Source: Flavimobilis rhizosphaerae (GTDB lineage Bacteria > Actinomycetota > Actinomycetes > Actinomycetales > Cellulomonadaceae). Taken from it: DNA of 64,000 nucleotides. Shown in pieces: positions 40,493 through 49,060 of the stretch (positions are counted from its first letter, which is position 1; the number at the start of each line of letters is the position of its first letter). Where the stretch lies: positions 124,001-188,000 of the forward strand of contig NZ_JACZDF010000005.1 in the NCBI RefSeq assembly GCF_014852685.1, given 5' to 3'. A program made the position numbers and the translations under genes. The notes under the pieces are model-generated. The model searched no databases, was not told the DNA's origin, and saw nothing but the letters and a program-made list of their open reading frames with translations.

Positions 40493-40657
40493 CTACCGGT
40501 TCTGCGCGGGCGCGCCGGAGGTCGTCGTCGGGGCGTCCGCCGTCGGGGCTCCCGGCACGCCGGGTCCCGAGCACGCGACGGCGAGGGCGAGCGAGGCCGT
40601 GCAGAGCGCCGAGCCCACGGCCCGCAGCGTTCGTCCTGTTCGACGTCGTGTCCTCAT
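40493..40657 (-). CDS. Small lipoprotein (54 aa)
   Basis: The start MRTRRRTGRTLRAVG is strongly basic, followed by a hydrophobic stretch ending in the lipobox-like LALAVAC. The 23-residue mature part is Pro/Ala/Thr-rich and has no domain. It lies 53 bp downstream of the CopB-type ATPase on the same strand and could be part of the copper operon. It is too short for most gene finders; support is the signal/lipobox pattern and position only. Confidence 0.5.
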   Translation of the reverse strand: MRTRRRTGRTLRAVGSALCTASLALAVACSGPGVPGAPTADAPTTTSGAPAQNR

Positions 40658-40710
40658 GCCCTCATCACACACCCGCGCGCCCCCGGCGGACAGGGGCGCG
40701 CGAGTCGACC

Positions 40711-42834
40711 TCACCCGAGGAGGTCTCGCGTGCTCGTCCCAGGTGTGAGGTCGAGGCGACGCAGCAGCTGCGCGTTGAGCGCGACGACGACGGTCGAGGC
40801 GGACATGAGGATCGCGCCGACGCTCATCGGCAGGACGAACCCGAGCGGCGCGAGCACGCCCGCGGCGAGCGGCACCGCGAGAAGGTTGTAGCCGGCGGCC
40901 CACCAGAGGTTCTGCTGCATCTTGCGGTACGACGCCCGTGAGAGGGCGACGACGGAGAGGATGGAGCGCGGGTCGGAGCCCGCGAGCACGACGCCCGCGG
41001 AGCCGATGGCGACGTCCGTCCCGGCGCCGATCGCGATGCCGACGTCGGCGGCTGCGAGCGCTGGGGCGTCGTTGACGCCGTCGCCGACCATCGCGACCGT
41101 CCTGCCCTCGGCGCGGAGGTCGGTGGCGAGCGCGGCCTTGTCCTCGGGGCGGACGCCGGCGTGGACCCGGTCGATGCCGAGCGAGGCTGCGACGTGGTCG
41201 GCGACCGCGCGGGCGTCGCCCGTCACCATGACGACCTCGGCGCCGGCGGCGTGCAGCGCGTCGATCGCCTCGCGGGAGGTCTCCCGGACCTCGTCCGCGA
41301 GCCGTAGCGCGCCGATGACGGCGCCGTCGAGCAGCACGTGGAGGATGATCGCGCCCTCGGCGTGCCAGGGCGCGACGACTGCAAGCTCGTCGAGCCCTGA
41401 CTGCTCGAGGAGGTGCGGTCCGCCGACCTCGACGACCCGGCCGTCGACGGTTGCGCGGACGCCGACGGCGGGTGACGACGTGAAGTCCGTGGCCGTAGGG
41501 ATGTCGAGCCCGCGCGCGCGGGCTGCGCCGACGATCGCGGTCGCGAGCGGGTGCTCGCTGTCCGTCTCGGCCGCGGCCGCGAGCGCGAGGACGTGCGCCT
41601 CGTCGTGGCCGCCTGCGGGGGCGACGGCTGTGACGGTCGGCTCGCCCTTGGTGAGGGTGCCCGTCTTGTCGAGCAGCACGGTGTCGACGGTGCGCATGCG
41701 CTCGAGCGCGAGGCGGTCCGTGACGAGGACGCCGCCGCGGGCTGCGCGCTCGGTCGCGATCGACACGACGAGCGGGATGGCGAGGCCGAGCGCGTGGGGG
41801 CATGCGATGACGAGGACGGTGATGGTGCGGACGACGGCGTCGTCGGGCAGGCCGACGAGCGACCAGACGAGCGCCGTGAGCGCGGCGGAGCCGAGCGCGA
41901 ACCAGAAGAGCCAGCCGGCCGCCCTGTCGGCGAGGCGCTGCGCGTGGGAGGAGGAGGCTTGGGCGTCGGCGACGAGGCGACCGATGCCTGCGAGCGCGGT
42001 GTCGTCGCCCGTCGCGGTGACCTCGACGCGCAGACCGGAGTCGGTCGCGACCGTCCCGGCGGTGACGTGGTCGCCGATCTCGCGCCTCACGGCGCGGGAC
42101 TCGCCCGTGATCATCGACTCGTCGACGTGGGCCGTCCCGTCGACGACGCGGCCGTCGGCCGGGACCGAGGCGCCGGGACGGACGAGGACGACGTCGCCGA
42201 CCTGCAGGTCGGTGGGGGAGACCTGCACGACGTCGTCGCCCTCGATGCGTTCGGCAGCGTCGGGCAGGAGTGCCGCGAGCGAGTCGAGGGCGGATGTCGT
42301 CTGCGCGAGCGAACGCATCTCGATCCAGTGGCCAAGCAGCATGATGACGACGAGGAGCGCGAGCTCCCACCAGAAGTCGAGGCTGTGGTCGAGGATGCCG
42401 AGGGTCGCGCCCCACGACGCCAGGAACGCGACCGTGAGCGCGAGCCCGACGAGGAGCATCATGCCGGGGCTGCGACGGCGGACCTCGTCGGCCGCACCGG
42501 TGAGGAAGGGCTGGCCGCCCCACAGGTACATGACGGTGCCGAGGACGGGGGAAGCCCAGGTGAGCGGGTCCGAATGTGGCAGGTCGTAGCCGACGAGGTC
42601 CGCGAACATGCCACTGAGCGTGACCGTGGGGACGGCGAGGACGAGCATGATCCAGAAGAGCCGACGGAACTGGCCTGCGTGGTCGCCGTGGCCCGCGTGC
42701 CCGGCCGCGTCATGCCCGCCGTGGTTGGACACGTCGTGGCCCGCGTGCTCGCCGTGCGCGGTGGCGTGGCCTGCGTGCTCGACCGTACCGTGTCCCGCGT
42801 GGTGGGTCTCGTGGGTGTGGTCGTGGCTGCTCAT
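40711..42834 (-). CDS. copB: CopB-type copper-translocating P1B ATPase
   Basis: A 707-aa heavy-metal pump. Instead of a CXXC metal domain it has a His-rich cytosolic N-terminus (residues 4-53, many HxH/HAGH units). The membrane metal motif is CPH (345-347), defining the CopB (P1B-3) group that exports copper from the cytosol. TGES (243-246), DKTGT (Asp389), HP in SEHPLA and GDGVNDAPAL are intact. Upstream is a CsoR-like palindrome overlapping the -10 TATGTT that lies 6 nt before the ATG, so the gene is expected to be copper-inducible and its mRNA leaderless. Confidence 0.93.
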   Translation of the reverse strand: MSSHDHTHETHHAGHGTVEHAGHATAHGEHAGHDVSNHGGHDAAGHAGHGDHAGQFRRLFWIMLVLAVPTVTLSGMFADLVGYDLPHSDPLTWASPVLGTVMYLWGGQPFLTGAADEVRRRSPGMMLLVGLALTVAFLASWGATLGILDHSLDFWWELALLVVIMLLGHWIEMRSLAQTTSALDSLAALLPDAAERIEGDDVVQVSPTDLQVGDVVLVRPGASVPADGRVVDGTAHVDESMITGESRAVRREIGDHVTAGTVATDSGLRVEVTATGDDTALAGIGRLVADAQASSSHAQRLADRAAGWLFWFALGSAALTALVWSLVGLPDDAVVRTITVLVIACPHALGLAIPLVVSIATERAARGGVLVTDRLALERMRTVDTVLLDKTGTLTKGEPTVTAVAPAGGHDEAHVLALAAAAETDSEHPLATAIVGAARARGLDIPTATDFTSSPAVGVRATVDGRVVEVGGPHLLEQSGLDELAVVAPWHAEGAIILHVLLDGAVIGALRLADEVRETSREAIDALHAAGAEVVMVTGDARAVADHVAASLGIDRVHAGVRPEDKAALATDLRAEGRTVAMVGDGVNDAPALAAADVGIAIGAGTDVAIGSAGVVLAGSDPRSILSVVALSRASYRKMQQNLWWAAGYNLLAVPLAAGVLAPLGFVLPMSVGAILMSASTVVVALNAQLLRRLDLTPGTSTRDLLG

Positions 42835-42840
42835 GTCCCG

Positions 42841-42861
42841 AACATATACCCCCTAGGGGTA
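42841..42861 (-). promoter_or_regulatory. CsoR-like operator overlapping the copB -10
   Basis: TACCCC-CTA-GGGGTA at 42847-42861 is the palindromic G-tract core typical of CsoR copper-sensor operators. The minus-strand -10 TATGTT occupies 42841-42846 directly beside it and is followed after 6 nt by the copB ATG. Confidence 0.7.
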
Positions 42862-42962
42862 CCGAGCAAGGGGTCCCCGCCGAAAAGACCTCGCGCTCTC
42901 TCCGGATGCTCCGCTACGGTCGACCGCGGCGCACCACGGCGCCCTGACGCGAAGGACCGCAC

Positions 42963-43085
42963 GTGACCCGCACGACGACGACCGAACGGCTCGAGAGCCG
43001 CGACCTCGTCGTGCCCACGTATGTGAAGCGACCGTCGTCCCCGAACGACGCGCCCCCGTTCCGCCACGCTCGCAGACCTGCCTGA
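42963..43085 (+). CDS. 40-aa ORF upstream of rtcB
   Basis: A GTG at 42963 with GAAGGA 7 nt upstream and a -10-like TACGGT at 42915-42920 opens a 40-codon ORF. It starts VTRTTTTERLESRDLVVP and continues with PTYVKRPSS, ending HARRPA. Codon third positions are mostly G or C. It ends 18 nt before a long hairpin that separates it from rtcB. It could be a small protein or a leader peptide for attenuation; I recognise no family. Confidence 0.45.
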   Translation: MTRTTTTERLESRDLVVPTYVKRPSSPNDAPPFRHARRPA

Positions 43086-43103
43086 CGACCCCGTCGTCAC
43101 CGT

Positions 43104-43143
43104 CGAGAGCCGCCTCGGAGCACCCGCTCCGCGGCGGCTCTCG
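43104..43143 (+). terminator. Two-tier hairpin between the small ORF and rtcB
   Basis: Outer stem 43104-43114 with 43133-43143 (11 bp), inner stem 43116-43121 with 43126-43131 (6 bp), loop ACCC. Located 45 nt before rtcB; terminator or attenuator. Confidence 0.6.
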
Positions 43144-43188
43144 GCGTTCCACCCCCTCGCACCACCCGATCACCGGAAGGATCGACCC

Positions 43189-44412
43189 ATGAACGAGTTC
43201 CCCGTGACGCTCCCCGGAGCGCGCGCCCCCACCCTCATGTGGGCCCACGAGCACGACGTCGAGCCCGCTGCCCTCCAGCAGCTCCGCAACATCGCCGCCC
43301 TGCCATGGGTCGAGGGTCTGCGCGTCATGCCCGACGTCCACCTCGGCAAGGGCGCGACCGTCGGCTCCGTCATCGCGATGCGCGACGCCGTCTCGCCCAA
43401 CGCCGTCGGCGTCGACATCGGCTGCGGCATGATCGGCGTTCGCACGTCGCTCACTGCCGACGACCTGCCCGACGACCTCGGGCCCCTGCGCTCCGCGATC
43501 GAGGCCGCGGTGCCCGTCGGTTGGAAGGGGCACGCGGAGCCCGTCGACCTGGCGCGCCTGCGCCCCGTCTCCGACCGGGCGCACACCTCCGAGACGCTCC
43601 GCGGCGCCGACGCGTTCTGGGACCGCTTCACCGGTCTCCACGGCCGTGTGAGCGACCTCGAGGGACGTGTGCGCCGCCAGCTCGGGACCCTCGGCGGCGG
43701 CAACCACTTCATCGAGCTGTGCGTCGACGAGACCGGACAGGTGTGGCTCCAGCTCCACTCCGGGTCACGGAACATCGGCAAGACCCTCGCCGAGCAGCAC
43801 GTCGCGATCGCCAAGCGATTGCCGCACAACGACGGGCTCGTCGACCGCGACCTCGCCGTCTTCCTCGGCGGCACACCCGAGATGGACGCGTACCTCACCG
43901 ACCTGCGCTGGGCCCAGGAGTACGCGGCGCGCTCGCGCGCCGTCATGATGGCGCTCGTCGTCGACGTCGTCCGCACGCACCTCGCTGCTGCCGCGCCGAC
44001 GTTCGACGAGGCCGTCAACGTCCACCAAAACTACGTCGCGACCGAGACCGTCGACGGCACCGAGCTCGTCGTCACCCGCAAGGGGGCGATCCGCGCCGGC
44101 ACGGGCGAGCTCGGTCTCATCCCGGGGTCGATGGGCACCGGCTCGTACGTCGTCCGCGGTCTCGGCAACCCCGCCTCGTACTGGTCGGCGTCCCACGGCG
44201 CGGGGCGCCGCATGTCGCGGACGGCCGCGCGCAAGCGGTTCACGGCTGCCGACCTCGCGGCGCAGACGGCGGGCGTCGAGTGTCGCAAGGACGAGGGGGT
44301 CGTCGACGAGATCCCCGGCGCGTACAAGGACCTCGACGCGGTCGTCGCGGCTCAGTCCGACCTCGTCGAGATCGTCGCCCGCCTCACGACGCTCCTGTGC
44401 GTCAAGGGCTGA
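43189..44412 (+). CDS. rtcB: RNA-splicing ligase RtcB
   Basis: GTP/Mn2+-dependent ligase that joins 2',3'-cyclic-phosphate or 3'-phosphate to 5'-OH RNA ends, 407 aa. Metal and nucleotide residues are in MPDVHLGKGATVG, VDIGCGMIG (Cys79), GGGNHF (His173), QLHSGSRNIG and the guanylated His336 in SASHGAGRRMSR. It belongs to the shorter bacterial RtcB type. Classic partners (rtcA, rtcR) are absent here. The ATG has GGAAGG about 9 nt upstream, and the hairpin at 43104-43143 may tune its expression. Confidence 0.93.
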   Translation: MNEFPVTLPGARAPTLMWAHEHDVEPAALQQLRNIAALPWVEGLRVMPDVHLGKGATVGSVIAMRDAVSPNAVGVDIGCGMIGVRTSLTADDLPDDLGPLRSAIEAAVPVGWKGHAEPVDLARLRPVSDRAHTSETLRGADAFWDRFTGLHGRVSDLEGRVRRQLGTLGGGNHFIELCVDETGQVWLQLHSGSRNIGKTLAEQHVAIAKRLPHNDGLVDRDLAVFLGGTPEMDAYLTDLRWAQEYAARSRAVMMALVVDVVRTHLAAAAPTFDEAVNVHQNYVATETVDGTELVVTRKGAIRAGTGELGLIPGSMGTGSYVVRGLGNPASYWSASHGAGRRMSRTAARKRFTAADLAAQTAGVECRKDEGVVDEIPGAYKDLDAVVAAQSDLVEIVARLTTLLCVKG

Positions 44413-44418
44413 CCCCGT

Positions 44419-44449
44419 CGGCCGCCGACCCCGCACGGGTCGGCGGCCG
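44419..44449 (+). terminator. rtcB terminator
   Basis: A 13-bp stem (44419-44431 with 44437-44449) and 5-nt loop, 6 nt after the rtcB stop. Confidence 0.8.
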
Positions 44450-44452
44450 GTG

Positions 44453-44690
44453 TCAGCCCCGCACCGTCATGTCCCCGGTCGTCGGTTCCCACTCGAGGAG
44501 TGGCCGGCCCCGGGAGGCAACTACTTCGGCACGCGGTTGAAGAGCTCGGCGATCGTCCCGTCGAGATCGTCGTGCGACAGGTGCGGCCAGTGGCCCGCGA
44601 AGACGTTGTACGCCCGGCGACCGAGCAGGAACGCGTCGACGTACGCATAGACAGCATCGAGCTGCCTCTCGGTGACGTCGACGTGCGCGC
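44453..44690 (-). pseudogene. Remnant of a dihydrofolate-reductase/RibD-C-like gene
   Basis: On the minus strand one frame reads ...YVDAFLLGRRAYNVFAGHWPHL...IAELFNRVPK and stops. The neighbouring frame continues KVVASRGRPLLEWEPTTGDM, so a single frameshift splits what was the N-terminal-to-middle part of a YyaP/RibD-C-type reductase (pattern FLLGRRTYxxFAxxWP, LNxxPKYVxSxxL). The N-terminus and everything after the GDM are missing. The piece is trapped between two terminators and is not expected to be functional. Confidence 0.7.
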
Positions 44691-44712
44691 GGCAGCCCGC
44701 GCGACGCGACCA

Positions 44713-44750
44713 CCGTCACCCTCGACGCCCGCAGGCGTCGAGGGTGACGG
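44713..44750 (-). terminator. Terminator of the thiamine operon
   Basis: A perfect 17-bp stem (44713-44729 with 44734-44750) and 4-nt loop, 11 nt beyond the thiD/tenA stop. Confidence 0.85.
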
Positions 44751-44761
44751 CACCGGGGCCG

Positions 44762-46264
44762 TCAGACGCGCACGCGTTCCGGCGCCGGGCGCGCGAGGAC
44801 GGGCGCCGCGAAGAAGTCCCGCTCGTGCTGCGCGGACCTGCGGAACGCCTCGAGCATGGCCTCGCGCTCCGCCGGCCCCGCCGAGGCGGCGAGCGTCGTG
44901 ACGATCTCGATCGCCCGGTCCGTCGACGCCCGGAACGCCGGGTCCCCGTACGTCTCGATCCACCGCGCGTACGGGTGCGACGGGCCGAGCCCGGCGAGCA
45001 GCCGTTCGCCCAGGTCGACATACATCCAGAAGCACGGCAGCAGCCCTGCGACGAGCGGTCCGTAGCCGCCTCGCGCGGCGAGCCCGAGCAGATGGTCGAC
45101 GTACGCGATCGTCGTCGGGGCCGGCCGGGCGTCGAAGAGCTGCCCGTCACCGAGCCAAGAGGCGTGCAGCTCGACCTCGGCCGCGATCGCGCCGTGCGCC
45201 GAGCTCGCCCAGAACGCCTGCTCGTCGGGCGTCGGCGCGAGGGCGCTCGCGTGCGCGAGCACACGCGCGTAGTCACGCAGGTACAACGCGTCCTGCGCGA
45301 GGTACCAGGAGAACGCGTCCTCGTGGAGGGAACCGTCGGCGAGCGCGGAGACGAACGGCAACGTGTCGGTCTCGGCGCGCACCACCGCGATCTCGTCCCA
45401 CCACTCGGCGGCAACACGGCCCGGCGTCGTCCGAGGAGCCGCCGTGCGCCACAGGGATGCGAGGTGGGAGACGGGCCCGTGGCCCCGACCGACGTCGAGC
45501 AGGTCTGCTGCTTCGAGCGACTCCGTGAGCCACGCGCGCGCCTCGGCGAGCGCGGGCACCCACGCGCCATGGTGCGCGTGCAGGGTCGCAAGAGCGGCCG
45601 ACAACGAGCACCCGGTGCCGTGCGTGCACCGCGTGCGTACGCGTGGTCCCTCGACGACGTCGACGACGCCCGTCGCGTCGACGAGCGCGTCGCGCACGAC
45701 GTCGCCCGGGAAGTGCCCGCCCTTGACGAGCACCGTCACCCCGCTGCGCACGCTGAGCCGGCGGCCCTGGTCGAGCGCCTCCTCCCACGTCGCAGCGACG
45801 GGCTCGCCGAGGATCACCGCGAGCTCGGGCCGGTTGGGCGTCACGAGGTCGACGTGCGCGAGAAGCTCCCGCACGGCGTCCTCAGCATCGGGCTCGAGCA
45901 GCCGGTCGCCGCTCGTCGCGACCATGACGGGGTCGAGGACGACGACCGGCGGGCGGACGCGCGCGATCCACGCGGTGACCTCGGCCGCGGCCGTGACGGA
46001 TCCCAGCATGCCGATCTTCACGGCGTCGATCGCCACATCGTCGCTCACGGCGTCGAGCTGCGTCGTGAGGAACCCCACCGGAGGGGTGTGGACCCCGCGG
46101 ACTCCCTGCGTGTTCTGAGCGACGAGGGCCGTGACGACGCCCATCCCGTAGCCACCGTGCGCGGCGATCGACTTGAGGTCGGCCTGGAGGCCGGCACCTC
46201 CGGTCGGGTCGGTGCCGGCGATCGTGAGGACGCGTGGCACGGTACCGCGCCCGGGCGCGGTCAC
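44762..46264 (-). CDS. thiD: Fused hydroxymethylpyrimidine(-phosphate) kinase ThiD and TenA thiaminase-II domain
   Basis: A 500-aa two-domain enzyme. ThiD (about residues 10-265) has TIAGTDPTGGAGLQADLK, LDPVMVATSGDRLL, TPNRPE and the anion-hole GTGCSLSAALA. The TenA domain (about 285-490) has DTLPFVSALADG, SWYLAQDALYLRDY and the late Glu/Cys-region helices (LLPCFWMYVDLGE). It phosphorylates HMP twice and salvages aminopyrimidine from degraded thiamine. The GTG at 46264 overlaps the thiE stop. Such ThiD-TenA fusions are known in actinobacteria and some other phyla. Regulated by the TPP riboswitch upstream of thiM. Confidence 0.92.
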   Translation of the reverse strand: MTAPGRGTVPRVLTIAGTDPTGGAGLQADLKSIAAHGGYGMGVVTALVAQNTQGVRGVHTPPVGFLTTQLDAVSDDVAIDAVKIGMLGSVTAAAEVTAWIARVRPPVVVLDPVMVATSGDRLLEPDAEDAVRELLAHVDLVTPNRPELAVILGEPVAATWEEALDQGRRLSVRSGVTVLVKGGHFPGDVVRDALVDATGVVDVVEGPRVRTRCTHGTGCSLSAALATLHAHHGAWVPALAEARAWLTESLEAADLLDVGRGHGPVSHLASLWRTAAPRTTPGRVAAEWWDEIAVVRAETDTLPFVSALADGSLHEDAFSWYLAQDALYLRDYARVLAHASALAPTPDEQAFWASSAHGAIAAEVELHASWLGDGQLFDARPAPTTIAYVDHLLGLAARGGYGPLVAGLLPCFWMYVDLGERLLAGLGPSHPYARWIETYGDPAFRASTDRAIEIVTTLAASAGPAEREAMLEAFRRSAQHERDFFAAPVLARPAPERVRV

Positions 46265-46923
46265 GCGGCCGCCCCCGTCCGCGCGGCCGCAGCGAACGCC
46301 TGCGCGGTCGCGGCGGGATCGGCTGCTGCGCAGATCGCCGACGCAACCGCGACGCCCGCGAGCCCGCCCGCCCGCAGCGGCGCGACGTCGTCGAGACGGA
46401 TGCCACCGATCGCGACCGTCGGCACGCCGACGGACGCAGCCTGGCGGACGATGCCGTCGATGCCGAGCGGCGCGGGGGCGTCGGGCTTCGTCGCGGTCGC
46501 CCGCACGGTGCCGATGCCGACGTAGTCGACGCGCGCGGCGGACGCCGCGGCAGCCATGAGGTGCTCGTCGGTCGAGGCCGTGACGCCGACGACGGCGTCG
46601 GCTCCGACGAGCGCGCGCACGTCGACGAGCGGCAGGTCGGACTGCCCGATGTGGACGCCGGCGAGCGACGGGACGCGGCGCCTCGCGGCACAGAACACGT
46701 CGACGCGGTCGTTGATGAGGAGCGCGACGTGCGGCGGGACGACGCGCGCAAGGGCGAGCGTGAGCTCGAGCAGCTCGCGCGCAGAAGCCCGCTTGTCCCG
46801 CACCTGGACAGCCGTGATGCCGCCCGCGGCAGCCGCGTGGACCGTCGCGACGAGGTCACGCCCGGCGCGGCCCGCCGCGTCGGCGTCGGTGACGAGGTAG
46901 ACCGACAGGTCGAGGGGCCTCAC
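46261..46923 (-). CDS. thiE: Thiamine-phosphate synthase
   Basis: Condenses HMP-PP and thiazole phosphate, 220 aa, TIM-barrel. Motifs are LYLVTD-like LSVYLVTDAD, VQVRDKRASARELL, LINDRVDV, GVHIGQSDLP, VGVTAST, YVGIGTV and VAIGGI. GTG at 46923 overlaps the thiM stop (GTGA); the stop overlaps thiD. Middle gene of the salvage operon. Confidence 0.94.
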   Translation of the reverse strand: MRPLDLSVYLVTDADAAGRAGRDLVATVHAAAAGGITAVQVRDKRASARELLELTLALARVVPPHVALLINDRVDVFCAARRRVPSLAGVHIGQSDLPLVDVRALVGADAVVGVTASTDEHLMAAAASAARVDYVGIGTVRATATKPDAPAPLGIDGIVRQAASVGVPTVAIGGIRLDDVAPLRAGGLAGVAVASAICAAADPAATAQAFAAAARTGAAA

Positions 46924-47729
46924 GCGAACCTCACCGCCTCGGCGAGCGTCGGCGCGTCGAGCAGCGCGAGCTCGTCGAGCAGACGCACCGCGAACGACCC
47001 GGGACCCGTCGCAGCCTGGGCGGCACGCTCGGCCGCGACCGTGTAGGCGCCGCACGCGGCGACCGTCGCCTCGAGCGCGTCGTCGTGGACGCCGACGAAC
47101 GCGGCGACGATGCCGCCGAGGGCGCAGCCGCCGCCCGTCATGCGGGTGAGGAGCGGGTGGCCGTTCGCGACCCGCACCACCGTCGTGCCGTCGGTGACGA
47201 GGTCGACCGGTCCGGACACCGTGACGACGCCGCCCGTGCGCACCGCGACGGCGCAGGCTGCGTCGAGGCTCTCCTCGACGCCGTGCGTCGCGTCGACACC
47301 ACGGCCACCGCCGTCCGTCCCGGCGAGCGCACGGATCTCGGAGGCGTTGCCGCGGACGACCGTCGGACGCAGCTCGAGGAGCTGCGCGGCGAGGGCGGTG
47401 CGGAGGGCGAGCGGACCGACGGCGACAGGGTCGAGCACCCAGGGGCGCCCGAGCGTGTCGCACGCGCGGGCCGCCTCGAGCATGCCGGCCCGCTGCTCGG
47501 CACCGGGCGTTCCGAGGTTGACGTAGACGGCGTCGGCGACGCCCGCGAGAGTCCCGGCCTCGCCCGGCAGGTCCGCCATCGCGGGCGCGGCACCGAGGGC
47601 GAGGAGCGTGTTGGCGACGAGGTTGACGGTGACCGTGTTGGTGAGGCACTGGACGAGGGGTCCGGCGGCGCGGACCTCCTCGAGTGCACGTGGGACGGCT
47701 GTGAGCAGGGTCGACGGCGCACGAAGCAT
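46920..47729 (-). CDS. thiM: Hydroxyethylthiazole kinase
   Basis: Thiazole salvage kinase, 269 aa. Family motifs seen are PLVQCLTNTVTVNLVANTLLA (in blocks), DLPGEAGTL, VLDPVAVG, RGNASEI and the phosphate-binding TRMTGGGCALGG. ATG at 47729 directly follows the TPP riboswitch, whose 3' strand includes GGGATG near the start codon. The three-gene operon makes TPP from salvaged pyrimidine and thiazole; thiC and thiG are not in the window. Confidence 0.94.
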   Translation of the reverse strand: MLRAPSTLLTAVPRALEEVRAAGPLVQCLTNTVTVNLVANTLLALGAAPAMADLPGEAGTLAGVADAVYVNLGTPGAEQRAGMLEAARACDTLGRPWVLDPVAVGPLALRTALAAQLLELRPTVVRGNASEIRALAGTDGGGRGVDATHGVEESLDAACAVAVRTGGVVTVSGPVDLVTDGTTVVRVANGHPLLTRMTGGGCALGGIVAAFVGVHDDALEATVAACGAYTVAAERAAQAATGPGSFAVRLLDELALLDAPTLAEAVRFA

Positions 47730-47732
47730 CGT

Positions 47733-47811
47733 GACATCCCTTCGCTAGTACGAGCTAGATCAGGTTCAACGGGTGTGATCTCAGCCCCGCGATGGGGCAC
47801 CCCGTGTCAGT
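47733..47811 (-). promoter_or_regulatory. TPP riboswitch
   Basis: On the minus strand ACGGGGTGCCCC, GGGGCTGAGATCACACCCG, TTGAACCTGATCTAG and GCGAAGGGA follow in order; these are the thi-box landmarks (CUGAGA and ACCUGAUCUAG). The -10 TACTCT is at 47819-47824. The ribosome site of thiM is in the 3' strand, so control is probably translational. Confidence 0.95.
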
Positions 47812-47880
47812 GCGTCCGAGAGTAGCAGCGGTGTCCGAAAGGTGGCTCGGCGGTCTCGAGCGCTGAATCCCCGGCAACGA

Positions 47881-47918
47881 GGAGGAGCCGTGCACCCCGG
47901 ACGGGGTGCACGGCTCCT
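47881..47918 (-). terminator. Terminator of the SPFH/zinc-ribbon operon
   Basis: A 17-bp perfect stem (47881-47897 with 47902-47918), 22 nt after the zinc-ribbon gene stop on the minus strand. Confidence 0.85.
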
Positions 47919-47940
47919 CCGAGCGTGCGCGAGGCGCTCG

Positions 47941-49056
47941 TCAGGTGCGCGTGCGCGAGTAGAGGTACAACGCGAGAACGAGGAGCACGAGGCCGCCGGC
48001 GACGGTGAGAGCAACCTTCACCGCGCTCACCGGGTGCTTGCCCGTGACCTTGCCCGTCGACGCGTTGATGACGACCTGCCACTGCTTGCCCGCGTACATG
48101 TACGTCGCGATCCAGAACGGCATGAGGACGAGCTTGAACATCACGGCCGCGTACGCGGTGCGGATCTGCGAGATGCGCTGGCGGTCCCCGCCGATAGCCC
48201 GTTCGACGTCGGCCCGGATGACACCGGCCATGACCTGCTTGGCGGTCTCGAGCCCGCGCGGCGGATCCACGTCGTAGCGCACGGTCGAGAACCCTGCGAC
48301 GTACTCGGCCCGGTAGGGCTGGGCCTTCGCGAGGTCCGCGCTCCCGGCGCCCCGCGCCTCCTTGGGGGTGAGCTGGGCCGAGCCGGGGACGACGATGTCG
48401 TCGAAGCTGCGACGGACGGTGCCGGACCGGTGCGACCAGCGGGTGCGGGTCTCCGTGCGGTCGTCGTCGACCTTCACCGTGTAGTCGTCGCCGCGCTGGC
48501 CCTCGTACTCGCTCGTCGTGCGGGCGTCGAAGGTCCAGTACGGCAGATAGGTGCCGCGGAGCGACTCCTCGGCGTCGACGTCCTTGAGCGCGCGCGGGCC
48601 GAAGAAGCGCGAGGTCACCCACTTCGTGAACGCGGCGCGCGCCGCAGTCTGGTCGAGTGCGAACGGGACGACCGCCTCGGGCGGGATGACACCCTCGGTC
48701 GGGGTGATGCCGACGAGGTGGCCGCCGCAGAACTGGCACGCGGTCGAGATCGCGGTCGACTCGGTCGTCGCGCCGCAGCCCTCGCACCGCAGCACGTGGC
48801 CACCGAGGCTCGCGACGGCGCGGCCGGCGTTGTTCGCGGCCCAGGTCTCGTAGTCGTGCTCGTCGACGCTCGCGTCCGGGTCGTGGGCGATCTCGGCGAA
48901 GTAGCCGCACATGAGGCAGCGCATCGAGGACGTGCCTGCCGCGAAGCCGAGCTGCGAGCCACAGCCGGGGCAGCGGGTCGCGAGGAGCGCGGCGTCCTCC
49001 GCCGACGCTGACGCGGTGTCTTCGGGCTGCGGCGGGAACGGGGGAGGCATGCTCAT
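47941..49056 (-). CDS. TFIIB-type zinc-ribbon membrane protein (YdjG-like)
   Basis: A 371-aa protein. Two zinc ribbons are seen near the N-terminus: CPGC...CLMC (about residues 29-52) and CEGC...CQFC. A beta-rich central domain follows (residues 110-330; LPYWTFDARTTSEYEGQRG) and a single C-terminal transmembrane helix (VALTVAGGLVLLVLALYLY). Bacillus YdjG, next to the SPFH protein YdjI, has a similar makeup and helps recruit PspA under membrane stress. The ATG at 49056 is 4 nt after the SPFH gene stop, so both act together. No pspA is seen here. Confidence 0.8.
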   Translation of the reverse strand: MSMPPPFPPQPEDTASASAEDAALLATRCPGCGSQLGFAAGTSSMRCLMCGYFAEIAHDPDASVDEHDYETWAANNAGRAVASLGGHVLRCEGCGATTESTAISTACQFCGGHLVGITPTEGVIPPEAVVPFALDQTAARAAFTKWVTSRFFGPRALKDVDAEESLRGTYLPYWTFDARTTSEYEGQRGDDYTVKVDDDRTETRTRWSHRSGTVRRSFDDIVVPGSAQLTPKEARGAGSADLAKAQPYRAEYVAGFSTVRYDVDPPRGLETAKQVMAGVIRADVERAIGGDRQRISQIRTAYAAVMFKLVLMPFWIATYMYAGKQWQVVINASTGKVTGKHPVSAVKVALTVAGGLVLLVLALYLYSRTRT

Positions 49057-49060
49057 CGGC

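Noticed and set aside
44762-46264. ThiD-TenA as a misassembled fusion
   Set aside because: Both domains are intact in one frame and such fusions are known in thiamine salvage.
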